Assembly: GCA_023091735.1 (NCBI GenBank)
Contig: JALKBU010000448.1
Span: 1 to 39,432, forward strand
Direction of reading: 5' to 3'
Source of the DNA: Trichomonas tenax
Lineage: Eukaryota > Parabasalia > Trichomonadida > Trichomonadidae
Length of the DNA stretch: 39,432 nt
Shown: positions 1-8,520 of the stretch, piece after piece
How the letters are laid out: every line of letters starts with the position of its first letter
How positions within the stretch are numbered: position 1 is the stretch's first letter
Made by a program: the position numbers and the translations under genes
Notes under the pieces: model-generated
What the model was told of the DNA's origin: nothing
Databases searched by the model: none
The model's input: the letters and a program-made list of their open reading frames with translations, nothing else

Positions 1-1
1 C

Positions 2-580
2 CTTGACAGCGACCTTCCTGCCACGGTACATGGCTGTGTAGACTGTGCAGGTACTGCCCTCATCGATTTTTTGCATGTCAATAAGTAAGAATCTTGGGTC
101 TGTGTTCTTAACGACAGTTTCGAGCGGTGGGAGAACGGTTGATGTCTGTGGGATTGATGGCTGTTGGTCTAAAACAGCTTGGTTGTTGTTGAAGAAATTC
201 AAAACATTGACAGTGTTTTCTGGATGAGCAACGACATCTTCTTTCGTGATACCGCTGTTCTTGAGCATCCTCTCGAACTCAGGAGGAAGGCCAACTAAGC
301 CATTTTCACTGTCCATAGTAACGTGAATTGTGTGTTCGACGTCTGTGGGCTTCGAAATCCTCAACTTGTTCTTTGAAATCTGCTCAGGAAGCATAGCTGA
401 GTCGTATGCGTTATCATCTAAAATTGTTCCCGTTGAGGCGATCGGAATTGCCGACAACATCGAACGTGGGATGTTCTGGTATGTGCCAGTCGAGTCGAGA
501 GTGACATGGACGTGGTGATTGACATCATATGGATCTGAGATTTCTATTTCTGTCGCTACACGCGACTTTTGACCGCTCAT
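2..580 (-). CDS. PAK-like (STE20 family) protein kinase, N-terminal part, runs off the left edge
   Basis: The first 193 codons are present, read leftwards from the ATG at 580. There are two CRIB-type GTPase-binding motifs. The first is at residues 14-30 (ISDPYDVNHHVHVTLD). The second is at residues 75-90 (ISKPTDVEHTIHVTMD) and continues into GLPPEFERMLKNSGI at 97-111, the classical PAK p21-binding/autoinhibitory segment. The kinase domain begins near residue 161 and the last visible codons give VAVK, whose K193 should be the ATP-binding lysine. By family knowledge it should bind Rac/Cdc42-type GTPases and phosphorylate cytoskeletal or signalling targets. Oddities are the doubled CRIB and a poor glycine loop: aligned on VY at 180-181, the three glycine positions read D173, G175 and C178. 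No Inr is seen upstream. Confidence in the family is high; activity cannot be judged because the catalytic core is outside the window. Confidence 0.88.
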   Translation of the reverse strand, partial: MSGQKSRVATEIEISDPYDVNHHVHVTLDSTGTYQNIPRSMLSAIPIASTGTILDDNAYDSAMLPEQISKNKLRISKPTDVEHTIHVTMDSENGLVGLPPEFERMLKNSGITKEDVVAHPENTVNVLNFFNNNQAVLDQQPSIPQTSTVLPPLETVVKNTDPRFLLIDMQKIDEGSTCTVYTAMYRGRKVAVK

Positions 581-1229
581 GTAAATATTTTCTCACTTTT
601 GCTATCGTCATGATTTCCATTTTCCATTTTCCCGATTTTTCTTTAGATTCTGAACTACTGAACTATTTGTATGCCGTTTTTATTAACATTTTGAATTTGT
701 TCCTCAAATACACTGTTCGCTTTATCGATTAATTATCGACCAATGCGATTGTTTTCCTCTCGACAACATTCAAAAATTAGGTTTAACGTTTTGAACATTA
801 TTGAATGCAATTATCTATAATCGATAAATACATAAAATACAATTAAATCACAATTCAATTCTTCGACTGTTGAGTTATACTCCTTATAAACAACGAAAAT
901 CGCTAAAGAAACTCAGTGAATTAACGTGTATCATATTATAAATGATAATAATTGATGAATTAGCTAAATTTAATTAATCTTAAGTAAGAACCTTGAAAAC
1001 TAAAAATAAATCAATAAAAATGACCTCAAATCATATCATTAACCTCATGTTTGCGTTGTATTCGATTCAATTTTTTTGTGTTCAACGAGTGGATCCATAA
1101 ATCTTTAATCGGCGAAAAAATTTTTTATACAATTTTGAAAAGCAGCAGATCAGATTGTGAATAGATCAATGGTGAAATGTTGTTTAAATTAAAGCTACCG
1201 AGAGACATCTTTTTCTGATACTTTAGTTA
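581..1229. other. Intergenic, nothing recognised
   Basis: AT-rich DNA upstream of the PAK-like gene. I found no long reading frame, RNA gene or repeat here. Its right end borders the remnant of a membrane-protein gene. Confidence 0.5.
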
Positions 1230-1869
1230 ATATTAAATGTTGGTATTATTCATTTCAATCTGACGCGTCTTTCCAAGGACCTTCATTGATTACTCGCATA
1301 TTCAATTTATAATACAATTGCTGTGACTTTGAAATATAAACCTCGGTTTACTCATTGTGAGAGTATAATGGCGCAAATTGTACTTTGGATATATATCATT
1401 AAAAGACATAATCGAATAAAGTGGAACATCATATGAAAATGAATATGATGTTAATTGGATACCCAAAAAATTACTGTTGGTAATAGGATCCTTTTACTTG
1501 GAGAATTCGACATTGTTTCAGATAGGAAGCGATAGAAGTGATGTTAGAATCTAATTCTGCTACTACAAAAAGTATCATTGATGCCATGGAGATCACTTTC
1601 GATAGAAAAGTATATTATAAACTTAACAGCGAACCACGAAAGACAATATATCAGTCACTATCTCACCTATGTATACTGATCCAAATTCCAGATCTCTAGT
1701 TTCATTGCCTCCAGAATAAGAAATTTTCAATGCATCTCACATCGCTCAGTATTGTGATGATCTAAAAGATTATAAACTTGCTTTTGCTCTTTACATTGGC
1801 ATTCCAATTGCATTAATAATTATAGCAACTGTGATTATTATTGTTGCCATCATTCGCAGGAAGATATGA
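1230..1869 (+). pseudogene. Decayed gene for a single-pass surface membrane protein
   Basis: No frame is open throughout, but protein-like stretches follow one another in shifting frames. One runs from about 1384 to a TAA at 1552 with an internal TAA; another follows (LESNSATTKSIIDAMEIT, about 1543-1600). The last, after a TAA at about 1716, encodes ASHIAQYCDDLKDYK, then a strong hydrophobic helix (ALYIGIPIALIIIATVII), then a short basic tail ending RRKI and TGA at 1867-1869. Ectodomain, one membrane helix and a tiny basic cytoplasmic tail is the layout of many trichomonad surface-protein families, but I cannot name the family. At least two stops and two frameshifts make it non-functional. 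The transmembrane end is the surest part. Confidence 0.45.
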
Positions 1870-2235
1870 TTAAACAACTTTAATCAATACATTTTGTTTT
1901 TTTTTTATTCCTTTTATAGATATCTTCTAATGAATGATATCAATTGAATATCAAACTAAAGCAATGCAGTAAGTATCTATACTTAATAGCATATTCATTT
2001 GATATAATGAAACTCTGAATGGTTTTATATTTTTATTATGATTTCTCAAGCTCCTAGCACTAACTATGAAGAATCGGCGTTGATTTTCTCATTGCATTTA
2101 TGTTTCTAAAACAAAAAAAAGTGAACATCAAAAAATTAGTGCATTTTGTAAAAAAATAGAACTAGTTTATTATAAACAAATAGATCGAAAGAATATGTAT
2201 AACATTTATAACTAAACAGTATAAACATTTCTCTG
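1870..2235. other. Intergenic, nothing recognised
   Basis: Space between the membrane-protein remnant and the 3' end of the minus-strand gene at 2236. It is AT-rich with short homopolymer runs; no feature is supported. Confidence 0.5.
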
Positions 2236-3024
2236 TTAGTTGAAGTGATCGAACTCTCTTCTGAGTGAAGAAGAGAATTGCTGCTTAAATGGTTTTCTGC
2301 CGTTTTTATTGCATGTACCATCACCATCATAGAAGCGGGTGTGCGCAAGCTGTGCAACAACTTCTTCTGGTGGACGGAGGGCCTTCATTGGCTTTGGACG
2401 CATCAAAGAATCACTTGAAAGGCTGTTGACGATATCTGTAAGTTCGCGTTCCTTGTCAATATGCATTGTGGCATTGTGCACCCTATCTCTGAGTCCACTC
2501 ACTGAAACTCTGAGAGTTGGGACACTTATTGGCTTATCATAAGATAAAGTGCTGTATGTTGGTCTATCAATTGTAGAATTCAAATTTCTCGTTTGCTCGA
2601 GTTTGTACGTGTTGTATGTTTTGCCAGAAAGCTGGCTCTTGAGTCGATCGTTGAAAGGAGTCATATAACGCTCCTCCCAATCGTGATGTATTTGCACAAT
2701 CTTCCTCTGATGGTTATCAGCGTAAATTCCTAAGTTATTTTCCATTGTTTTGAGGAATTGTTCTTCATTATGAACTGCAGAGTACTTCGCTGTCGACATT
2801 GGTTCCTTTTTCACCCTGTGACGGGACATGGCCATCGTTGTCTTCGGTCGAATGCTCTTCATATTCGTTATAGGAGGAGGAAATCCAGTTAAATCGAACG
2901 CAGGCTCTGTTTTATTCTTTTTCGAGGCGGCGGTCGTAGGCCTGCGAGAGGTAATGATCGGGCAGTTTCCCACTAAAAGGAAGTTTAAGGACTCGTTCGA
3001 GTGAACTTTGACCTCGCCTCTCAT
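2236..3024 (-). CDS. Basic protein of unknown function, 262 aa
   Basis: Complete frame from ATG at 3024 to TAA at 2236. The start is supported by an Inr-like TCACA ending three bases upstream. The protein is basic, without signal peptide or membrane helix. Residues about 1-85 are low in hydrophobics and likely disordered. Residues about 85-150 (FLKTMENNLGIYADNHQRK, then HHDWEERYMTPFNDRLKSQL) look helical, and the WEERYxxP pattern is faintly like the FAM228 family, which is only a weak resemblance. No catalytic motif is visible. Codon use is richer in GC than the surrounding non-coding DNA, and the frame has no breaks, so it is probably expressed. Function unknown. Confidence 0.8.
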   Translation of the reverse strand: MRGEVKVHSNESLNFLLVGNCPIITSRRPTTAASKKNKTEPAFDLTGFPPPITNMKSIRPKTTMAMSRHRVKKEPMSTAKYSAVHNEEQFLKTMENNLGIYADNHQRKIVQIHHDWEERYMTPFNDRLKSQLSGKTYNTYKLEQTRNLNSTIDRPTYSTLSYDKPISVPTLRVSVSGLRDRVHNATMHIDKERELTDIVNSLSSDSLMRPKPMKALRPPEEVVAQLAHTRFYDGDGTCNKNGRKPFKQQFSSSLRREFDHFN

Positions 3025-3026
3025 TT

Positions 3027-3031
3027 TGTGA
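3027..3031 (-). promoter_or_regulatory. Inr-like element
   Basis: On the minus strand the bases read TCACA, followed by AAATG. This fits the trichomonad initiator consensus TCA(+1)Y(T/A), which sets the transcription start a few bases before the coding region. Only the motif match and its position are evidence. Confidence 0.5.
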
Positions 3032-3052
3032 AAACACGTTATTTCGAAGGAT

Positions 3053-3690
3053 TTACATTAATGTCTCGAAACTCTTTCTGTAGTCTTTCTTGGACCGAAT
3101 ATAGACGGAAAACTCAGTTTTGAGCGTGAATTCGGATTTGCTCAATTTGCGGGATAGTTCAAGTGTTGCATTACTCACCTGACGATGGTCTCAACGCTTC
3201 CCAGTGGCGTTTAGCATGGAATTCTAATACAAAATTTAAAAGGGCTTCCCACTCCCTTCCACCAAATTTATTTCTATAAAATTTATATGGTTCGTTCCAT
3301 ATGGTATAGGGAATATACCACATGAAGGGATAATGAACCTTAGTTCTCAAGATCTGCTGCGTATAATATTCATACCAAAACCGACACTTTACATGTCATA
3401 TTTGTCGCGTAAATAAGGAAGCTTTGTCAATTTTGTACTGATTTTTCAAAGCCTTTGATTGTGCATTCATATGCTTCTCATGTTGTAGATGCTTGTACCA
3501 TCAAAGGTTTTTCAAAATCTCGAGTGCAAACGATATCAAATGTCATGACACTCTTAACCCTATTTTTAAAAATCCTTCTCGGGGTAATAAAATGCTTCTT
3601 ATCATTGAATTGGATTATATTGATATACAATCATGGATGGACACTTATACTGAAAGTTATTAATGTTCCCTGAGATATATCGAAGTTCGT
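3053..3690 (-). pseudogene. Decayed protein gene, family unknown
   Basis: Read leftwards from about 3690, successive protein-like stretches lie in different frames. They include KCPSMIVYQYNP, then DKKHFITPRRIFKNRVK continuing to DFEKPLMVQAS, then KASLFTRQI ending in a TGA, then RFWYEYYTQQILRTK through NKFGGREWEALLNFVLEFH to WEALRPS, and finally NATLELSRKLSKSEF to a TAA at 3053-3055. The pieces carry charged and aromatic residues in gene-like proportion and abut one another, so this is one gene broken by at least three frameshifts and two in-frame stops. I do not recognise the family. It ends 29 bp before the intact gene starting at 3024 and runs the same way. Confidence 0.5.
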
Positions 3691-3837
3691 GATAAAAATT
3701 CCAATAAAGATATGTCAAAAAAATTAACGTCTTTGTCAAATTTAATCAAATATGATAAATATTTTATCAATCAATATCATTTTATCATTTTGTATCCCAT
3801 TAAATGTATCGATTTAATACTTCCTCTAACAAGAAAA

Positions 3838-4014
3838 TGGAGTTTAATGGAATAAAAACATTATTGGAATAAAGGCGGCTTTATGCGAATAAAGTGAATT
3901 TGGAATCAAACCCTACTTTGGAATAACCGCTAATTTGGAATAATGACGGTTATTCCATATGCCAAAAATAGGCCGAAAAGTGACAATAATGTAATTCCCG
4001 AATTATTTGGAATC
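3838..4014 (+). repeat. Left inverted arm of the foldback element
   Basis: Inverted partner of 4694-4871, with only scattered mismatches. It contains several directly repeated TTGGAATMA words, the likely binding sites for whatever moves it. Confidence 0.85.
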
Positions 4015-4415
4015 AAAATGAATTCGGAATTGGAATCAAAAGTGGAATAATGGAATTAGGAATCGACCTCAAGGTCTCTGTTATATAGCAACTTATTAAA
4101 AAGTTGTTAGCTGACATCGAGCTTGTTTACATGTCAGTTATTCTTCCATTTTGATTCCACTTTTTTGTTGAATGGAGAATACATTGATGCGTGCTATGAT
4201 ATATGCAAGACAACAGCCAATGAATTCTATCGATTGAAAATGTAGTTTTGCTTTAAAATGAAAAGATATCAGAATAAATCATTTCTAACTTTTCGATTTT
4301 TTAATTATTGTTATTGCATATGCTCTATATTTGAAGTGCACATCGATTTTGAAGATTCGGGAAATTCCAAATGTTTAGCATGCAATTAAATACCTGAAAT
4401 AGATGGAGAAAAATT

Positions 4416-4488
4416 TTTCTCATAGCTCAATTGGTAAAAACACTCCAAGCTTTAATGAAGAGGTTTGTTGGTTTGACTCGCGATAGTC
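4416..4488 (+). other. tRNA-like sequence with A and B boxes (pseudo-tRNA or Pol III promoter)
   Basis: TAGCTCAATTGG at 4423-4434 matches a tRNA D-arm/A box, and GGTTTGACTC at 4470-4479 matches the T-arm/B box at normal tRNA spacing. T-rich runs at 4493-4505 could end Pol III transcription. The acceptor ends (TTTCTCA against TAGTCCT) do not pair, and no good five-base-pair anticodon stem can be drawn, so it is not a working tRNA. It lies inside the foldback element, where it may be a captured tRNA relic or a SINE-like promoter. Confidence 0.4.
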
Positions 4489-4693
4489 CTTCCTTTTTCC
4501 TTTTTACCACAAATTATGGATGATAATGCTATCTCAATTTGAATTGGAAATGAGGATAAAGTGATTATGTTTTTAACTGCTTGACGGTTATTCCAAAGTA
4601 TTTTTGATTCCATTATTATCCATGATTCCTAATTCCAATATCGAAGTTGATTCCAAATTTTGAGAGCATTATGCGCAAATTCAATTATTCGGC

Positions 4694-4871
4694 GATTCCA
4701 AATAATTCGAGAATTACATTATTGTCACTTTTCGGCCTATTTTTGGCATATGGAGTAACAGTCATTATTCCAAATTGACGGTTATTCCAAAATAGGGTTT
4801 GATTCCAAATTCACTTTATTTGCATAAAGCCGCCTTTATTCCAATAAAATTTTTTATTCCATTAAACTCCA
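4694..4871 (-). repeat. Right inverted arm of the foldback element
   Basis: Inverted partner of 3838-4014; reads TTATTCCAATAAA and TTTGATTCCAAATTCAC near its outer end. Confidence 0.85.
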
Positions 4872-5929
4872 ATATAAGCTGTTCCTATTGCAATGCATAT
4901 ATTATGTAAACATAGTTATTCTGGGTTCCCATAACAGTCCGAAAAAAAGATTATTTTTCCCCAGAATCTAGGACTGATTTGCGATTATTCCAAAAACAAA
5001 AATTCGAAATATCTCTGTATATGTTTCATATATCGAAATACAACTTCTATGATAGATATATGTGACCAAATGCGCATAAGGCTATAATAGTGTTCACATC
5101 TGATTGCATACTTTTGGTCGTATTTTGGACTAATTAGCGAGAAAATTTTGATATTTTGATGTAGATTTGTAATATATCATTATGATATGTACCACCAATA
5201 TAAGTATATTCTAATTACATCTATATCTCATGTTAACTATTTTATGAGATTTTATAATTCGATATAGATATGTGTTGAAGACTGTTACACATCTTTTTAT
5301 GATGTATAATTATCTGCTTATACATATACAAATATTATTTATGGACTATATCCTATCCTAACTAAGAATATTGTACATTTGTGAAGAATAATGCTTTTAA
5401 AGAAATAATTATTAATTTATGACGGCAATGTTAATGATATAAGTTCAATTCATTGACTTTTGTTAATATACATTAATAATTTTCCAAATTAATTATATCA
5501 TGATATTTGTTGTTGTAATCATATGTGCATATATTCCTAAGTTTTATAATAGTATGTGTACAAATATTTCGATTATATTTGAATTTTTTCGAGAAATCGC
5601 GAAATACAATTAATAGAATTAGTAATTTGATCCAAGGATAGTGTAGTTTTGATTTACAATATTCAGATAATTGCACTATATTTGTGTCTTTAAAATTTAT
5701 TAATGAACTGATGAATTGAAATGTGAATTGGGATGGAAAATGCTGTATATAACATTTAATGGCGTGATTAAATATTGGGAAGTTGCATGTTTTGATTTGT
5801 CGCATTTTCTAAGACTCTCTGAAGTTGCTGCGGCATTATTTTTTGAAGTTTCCAGCGTTTTCCCCTTTATATTGCCAAAAAGCAATTTTACATGTCAAAA
5901 AATAATCTCATCCAAACAATAAGTAAACT
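4872..5929. other. Intergenic, nothing recognised
   Basis: About 1 kb of AT-rich DNA between the foldback element and the adaptin gene. Short frames on both strands near 5473-5922 look like chance frames: low complexity, no shared motif and overlapping one another. Confidence 0.45.
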
Positions 5930-5934
5930 TCATA
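5930..5934 (+). promoter_or_regulatory. Inr-like element of the sigma-adaptin gene
   Basis: TCATA, fitting TCAYW, lies ten bases before the ATG at 5944. Position and match agree with the trichomonad initiator. Confidence 0.55.
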
Positions 5935-5943
5935 TTTTTATAA

Positions 5944-6402
5944 ATGATCTACTTTTTTATTGTATTCAACAGGCAAGGAAAAGCTAGATTGAACAAATGG
6001 TACGAGCCACACACAAAGAAGTCGAAGGATAAAATTATTCGCGAAGTTTCAAACGCTATTCTCTCGAGGCCATCAAATTGCTCAACATTCATCGAATGGA
6101 GAGACAAAAAGCTCGTTTACAACAGATATGCGTCCCTCTTCTTCGTAATGGGCGTTGACGTCAACGAGAACGAGTCAATGTGCCTTGACACGATTCATTT
6201 CTACGTAGAAACACTCGACGCTTTCTACGGCAACGTCCGCGAGGTTGATCTCATCTTCGGATTCCAGTACGCCTACAACATCCTCGACGAGCTCATTTTG
6301 GCGGGCGAATTTGTTGAAAGCTCACGTTTCAATCCAATTCAGTCAATCGCGGAGCAAAAGGATGCTATTCAGGCTGAACCAGGGAAACCATTCGAAGTGT
6401 AA
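5944..6402 (+). CDS. AP1S: Clathrin adaptor small (sigma) subunit, AP-1-like
   Basis: 152 residues, the usual length for a sigma adaptin. It opens MIYFFIVFNRQGKARLNKWY, matching the family start MIxFxLxxNRQGKxRLxKWY. It continues with FIEWRDKKLVYNRYASLFF (about 49-67), then DTIHFYVETLDAFYGNV and EVDLIFGFQYAYNILDELIL (about 100-119), which are the longin-fold signatures. The WRDxKxVYxRYASL form and the tail after LAGE resemble AP-1 sigma more than AP-2 sigma. The subunit should sit in the heterotetrameric adaptor core that sorts cargo into clathrin vesicles at the Golgi/endosome. TTGTATTCAACAG just after the start looks like a 3' splice site, but the unspliced reading already gives the conserved N-terminus, so no intron is needed. 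An Inr precedes the start. Confidence 0.93.
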   Translation: MIYFFIVFNRQGKARLNKWYEPHTKKSKDKIIREVSNAILSRPSNCSTFIEWRDKKLVYNRYASLFFVMGVDVNENESMCLDTIHFYVETLDAFYGNVREVDLIFGFQYAYNILDELILAGEFVESSRFNPIQSIAEQKDAIQAEPGKPFEV

Positions 6403-6761
6403 TTTCTAAATTTGGCATTTTCTTTTATTATTAAAACTATTGTCACGAACACTGCGCTACATAACATGCAAATCGCAAGATTCTATATTTTATTTTAAAT
6501 ATATTGAACATCTTCTTAATAATAATGTTTTTTGAAAAATATTGTTAAATTGGGTATTACAAGGTTTGAAAATTATAAATATGATGTCTTCTCTTACACA
6601 TATTCATTGAGATTTTTCTTGATTATTGCTATTTTTAAGCATGCACAACCTATTGAACATTTTCTATGGCTGCAGGTATATTAGATTTCAAGTTAGGAGT
6701 AACAATAAAAATAGTTTTTGTAATCAAATTTGATTCATTTTTGGTAGAAAATGCAAACAAT
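6403..6761. other. Shared 3' space of two convergent genes
   Basis: About 360 bp between the ends of the sigma-adaptin and tubby-like genes. AT-rich; no RNA gene or repeat seen. It must hold both 3' untranslated regions. Confidence 0.5.
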
Positions 6762-8021
6762 TTATTTGAAGTGTGGAAGACATAGACAGAAAACTTGCAG
6801 AGGCGTGAGTGGATAGAAAGCATCACCTGCATATTTTATTTCTGTAACTTTTCCAAATACTAATATATGTGTCTCAATATCATCAGGAGAGACAAGAATA
6901 TGGTTTTTCACAGATTCCATCTTTACTCTTCCACCAAATCTCAACACAGGAATTCCTCCTTTCATTTTTGGTGGTTTTGGAATCATTTTCATTACATCAC
7001 TTTCAGACTTCAGTAGCTGAATCTGTTTCTCTGGTTCGGTGGGAATTATAGCTGTGAATTGTTTAGTTGGTTTTGAATTTTTGAGCCCTGATTTAAACTC
7101 AAGTGCACAGAGTTCATAAGGCGTAGAGCTCTTCATATAAGTTGTTGTAAATGAAGAACGAGTAAAATTAGAAGTGATTTGAGCGATTGGTGTTTGAAAA
7201 TTTTCAATAGAGTAAATATAATATGAGCAACAGCTAATTGATGAATCCCTTTTTGCGAACAATACAATTGTTTTTGAAATCTCGTCTAATAAATTATATT
7301 GTGTATATTTTTTCTGCTCTGATACTTCAATACTAAATGAAATCGTTGAATCTTGCTGTATTTGATTCATAAATGTAGCTATTTCTATCGGAATCGATTT
7401 AAATTGCTTCGGAAGTTTTATTTTTGGCGCATCTAAATCATAAAAAACTAATTGGTCCCCAATATTCTTAAGATTTTGTTCATCTTGTAAAGGTACAATA
7501 GCATCACGTTTAGGTGACCAAGGTTTTCCTTCATTCGCTTTTGTGGGTGATGAAGGTTCACTTTTAACATCATGTGCTGTATTAATTTCGTCCTTTTCTG
7601 GTTCATTCGATAGTGTTTTCGGTTTTTCTTCTATATTTGGTTTTGGAATTTCAACATTTACGTTTTGAGGCTTTGTAGGAATAGTTAAGTACGATTTTCG
7701 GACTTTTACTGTGGCTGGGAATAACATTTGTCGAATTTCTTGTTTCTGTATATTTTTATGGGTTTTATCTCCGTTTGCTTCTTCTTTCTTTTCTATAACT
7801 TGTATCGGTTGCTTCACTATTTTCGGTTTTTTCTTAAAGTTTTTGATTAGTTCAAGGGATATTGGATCTGAAAATCGATTTTTGATATAAAATTCATTAC
7901 TATCGTAATATCTCTCTGGAATCATTATATACGACTTAAAAGTGTGCTTCAAGTCATCGAGATAAGATTCCTTCGAATTGGATAAGTAAGAATTTGATGA
8001 TTCATTCATAAAATATTTCAT
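6762..8021 (-). CDS. Tubby-like protein (C-terminal tubby domain)
   Basis: 419 residues. The first about 200 are charged and low complexity (many K, E, P, S), likely disordered. From about residue 240 the tubby fold appears: KTIVLFAKRDSSISCCSYYI corresponds to the opening strands of the barrel, ITSNFTRSSFTTTY to the SNxxGTxFxxYD region, and YELCALEF to the ELxxVxYE strand. Near the end come GGIPVLRFGGRVKMESVKNH (consensus LNFxGRVxxxSVKNF), then ILVFGKV and YPLTPLQVFCLCLPHF (consensus YPLxxLQAFAIALSSF). The extreme tail is a few residues shorter than usual. By family knowledge tubby domains bind phosphoinositides and function at membranes, often in ciliary trafficking. ATG at 8021 is the first in frame; another lies at codon 5. 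No Inr is obvious. Confidence 0.9.
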   Translation of the reverse strand: MKYFMNESSNSYLSNSKESYLDDLKHTFKSYIMIPERYYDSNEFYIKNRFSDPISLELIKNFKKKPKIVKQPIQVIEKKEEANGDKTHKNIQKQEIRQMLFPATVKVRKSYLTIPTKPQNVNVEIPKPNIEEKPKTLSNEPEKDEINTAHDVKSEPSSPTKANEGKPWSPKRDAIVPLQDEQNLKNIGDQLVFYDLDAPKIKLPKQFKSIPIEIATFMNQIQQDSTISFSIEVSEQKKYTQYNLLDEISKTIVLFAKRDSSISCCSYYIYSIENFQTPIAQITSNFTRSSFTTTYMKSSTPYELCALEFKSGLKNSKPTKQFTAIIPTEPEKQIQLLKSESDVMKMIPKPPKMKGGIPVLRFGGRVKMESVKNHILVSPDDIETHILVFGKVTEIKYAGDAFYPLTPLQVFCLCLPHFK

Positions 8022-8520
8022 GTAAATTTTTCATATGTCAAATAATATTTTACATGACAAATTGGCTTACGCGTCAGAAATGAGGTCAAGTTCTGCGACC
8101 GTGTGTGTTGTACAACATTAAACTGCGCATCAACAACATCAGCATACTGTGGTTCTGTGATGTGGAAGTTCGGAATCGCGATTTCTCTTACAGATAACGA
8201 ATACTGGAACAATGCTGGCTTGTTGATAAAATAGTTCAGTTTCGTGAGCTCAGCATCTGTGATTGGATATACTGGGAAATCGAGATTGAAGCAGTTGCAG
8301 TTCATCTGTGAAATATCGTCATGGACCAGTTCTTGATACTTCGGTGGAACAAGTTTGCGGACTGCTGCTTTCAAGTCGATTTCGAGGGAGTACGAGATGA
8401 GGTGAAAATTACAAGGGCGAGACTCGTCGTTTTTTCTATTTCGCGCTATGGAAGGAATCAGAGTCCGATAATGGCACAGATGATTAGGATATATCACAGG
8501 GAAGACACTCTTACGGTATC
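8018..8520 (-). pseudogene. 5'-damaged reading frame, family unknown
   Basis: A minus-strand frame is open from a TGA at about 8519 down to the TGA at 8018-8020, but it has no ATG start (the first possible codon is GTG at 8497). Residues 35 onward look genuinely coding (LKAAVRKLVPPKYQ, NCNCFNLDFPVYP, KPALFQYSLSVREIAIPNF) and are richer in GC than the flanks. In another frame at about 8420-8505 lies a hydrophobic stretch, YILIICAIIGL, then REIEKTTSLAL. The simplest reading is a former membrane-anchored protein whose N-terminal helix is now out of frame. Its TGA overlaps the ATG of the tubby-like gene by four bases, so a fusion with that gene lost by frameshift is another possibility. Confidence 0.4.

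Larger units (their letters stand above)
3838..4871. mobile_element. Foldback (MITE-like) element with about 178-bp inverted ends
   Basis: The first about 177 bases (3838-4014) and last about 178 bases (4694-4871) are close inverted copies. Each end begins TGGAGTTTAATGGAATAAA and both arms contain the same stretches such as GGCGGCTTTATGC and GCCAAAAATAGGCCG. The arms and subterminal DNA are studded with GGAATMA motifs, roughly ten in the left 220 bp. The middle, about 680 bp, has no protein-coding capacity, so the element would depend on a transposase supplied elsewhere. No clear target-site duplication flanks it: left ends AAAA, right begins ATAT. The superfamily is unknown. Confidence 0.85.

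Noticed and set aside
3170..3190. GTGAGT donor joining the minus-strand remnant to the gene at 3024
   Set aside because: Trichomonad introns normally start GTAYGT, no matching acceptor was seen, and the frame just continues after a one-base shift.
4416..4488. Functional tRNA gene
   Set aside because: Acceptor and T stems do not pair and no normal anticodon stem forms; only the promoter boxes match.
5965..5980. Intron in the sigma-adaptin gene ending at TTGTATTCAACAG
   Set aside because: The unspliced frame already encodes the conserved N-terminus MIYFFIVFNRQGK, so splicing is not needed.
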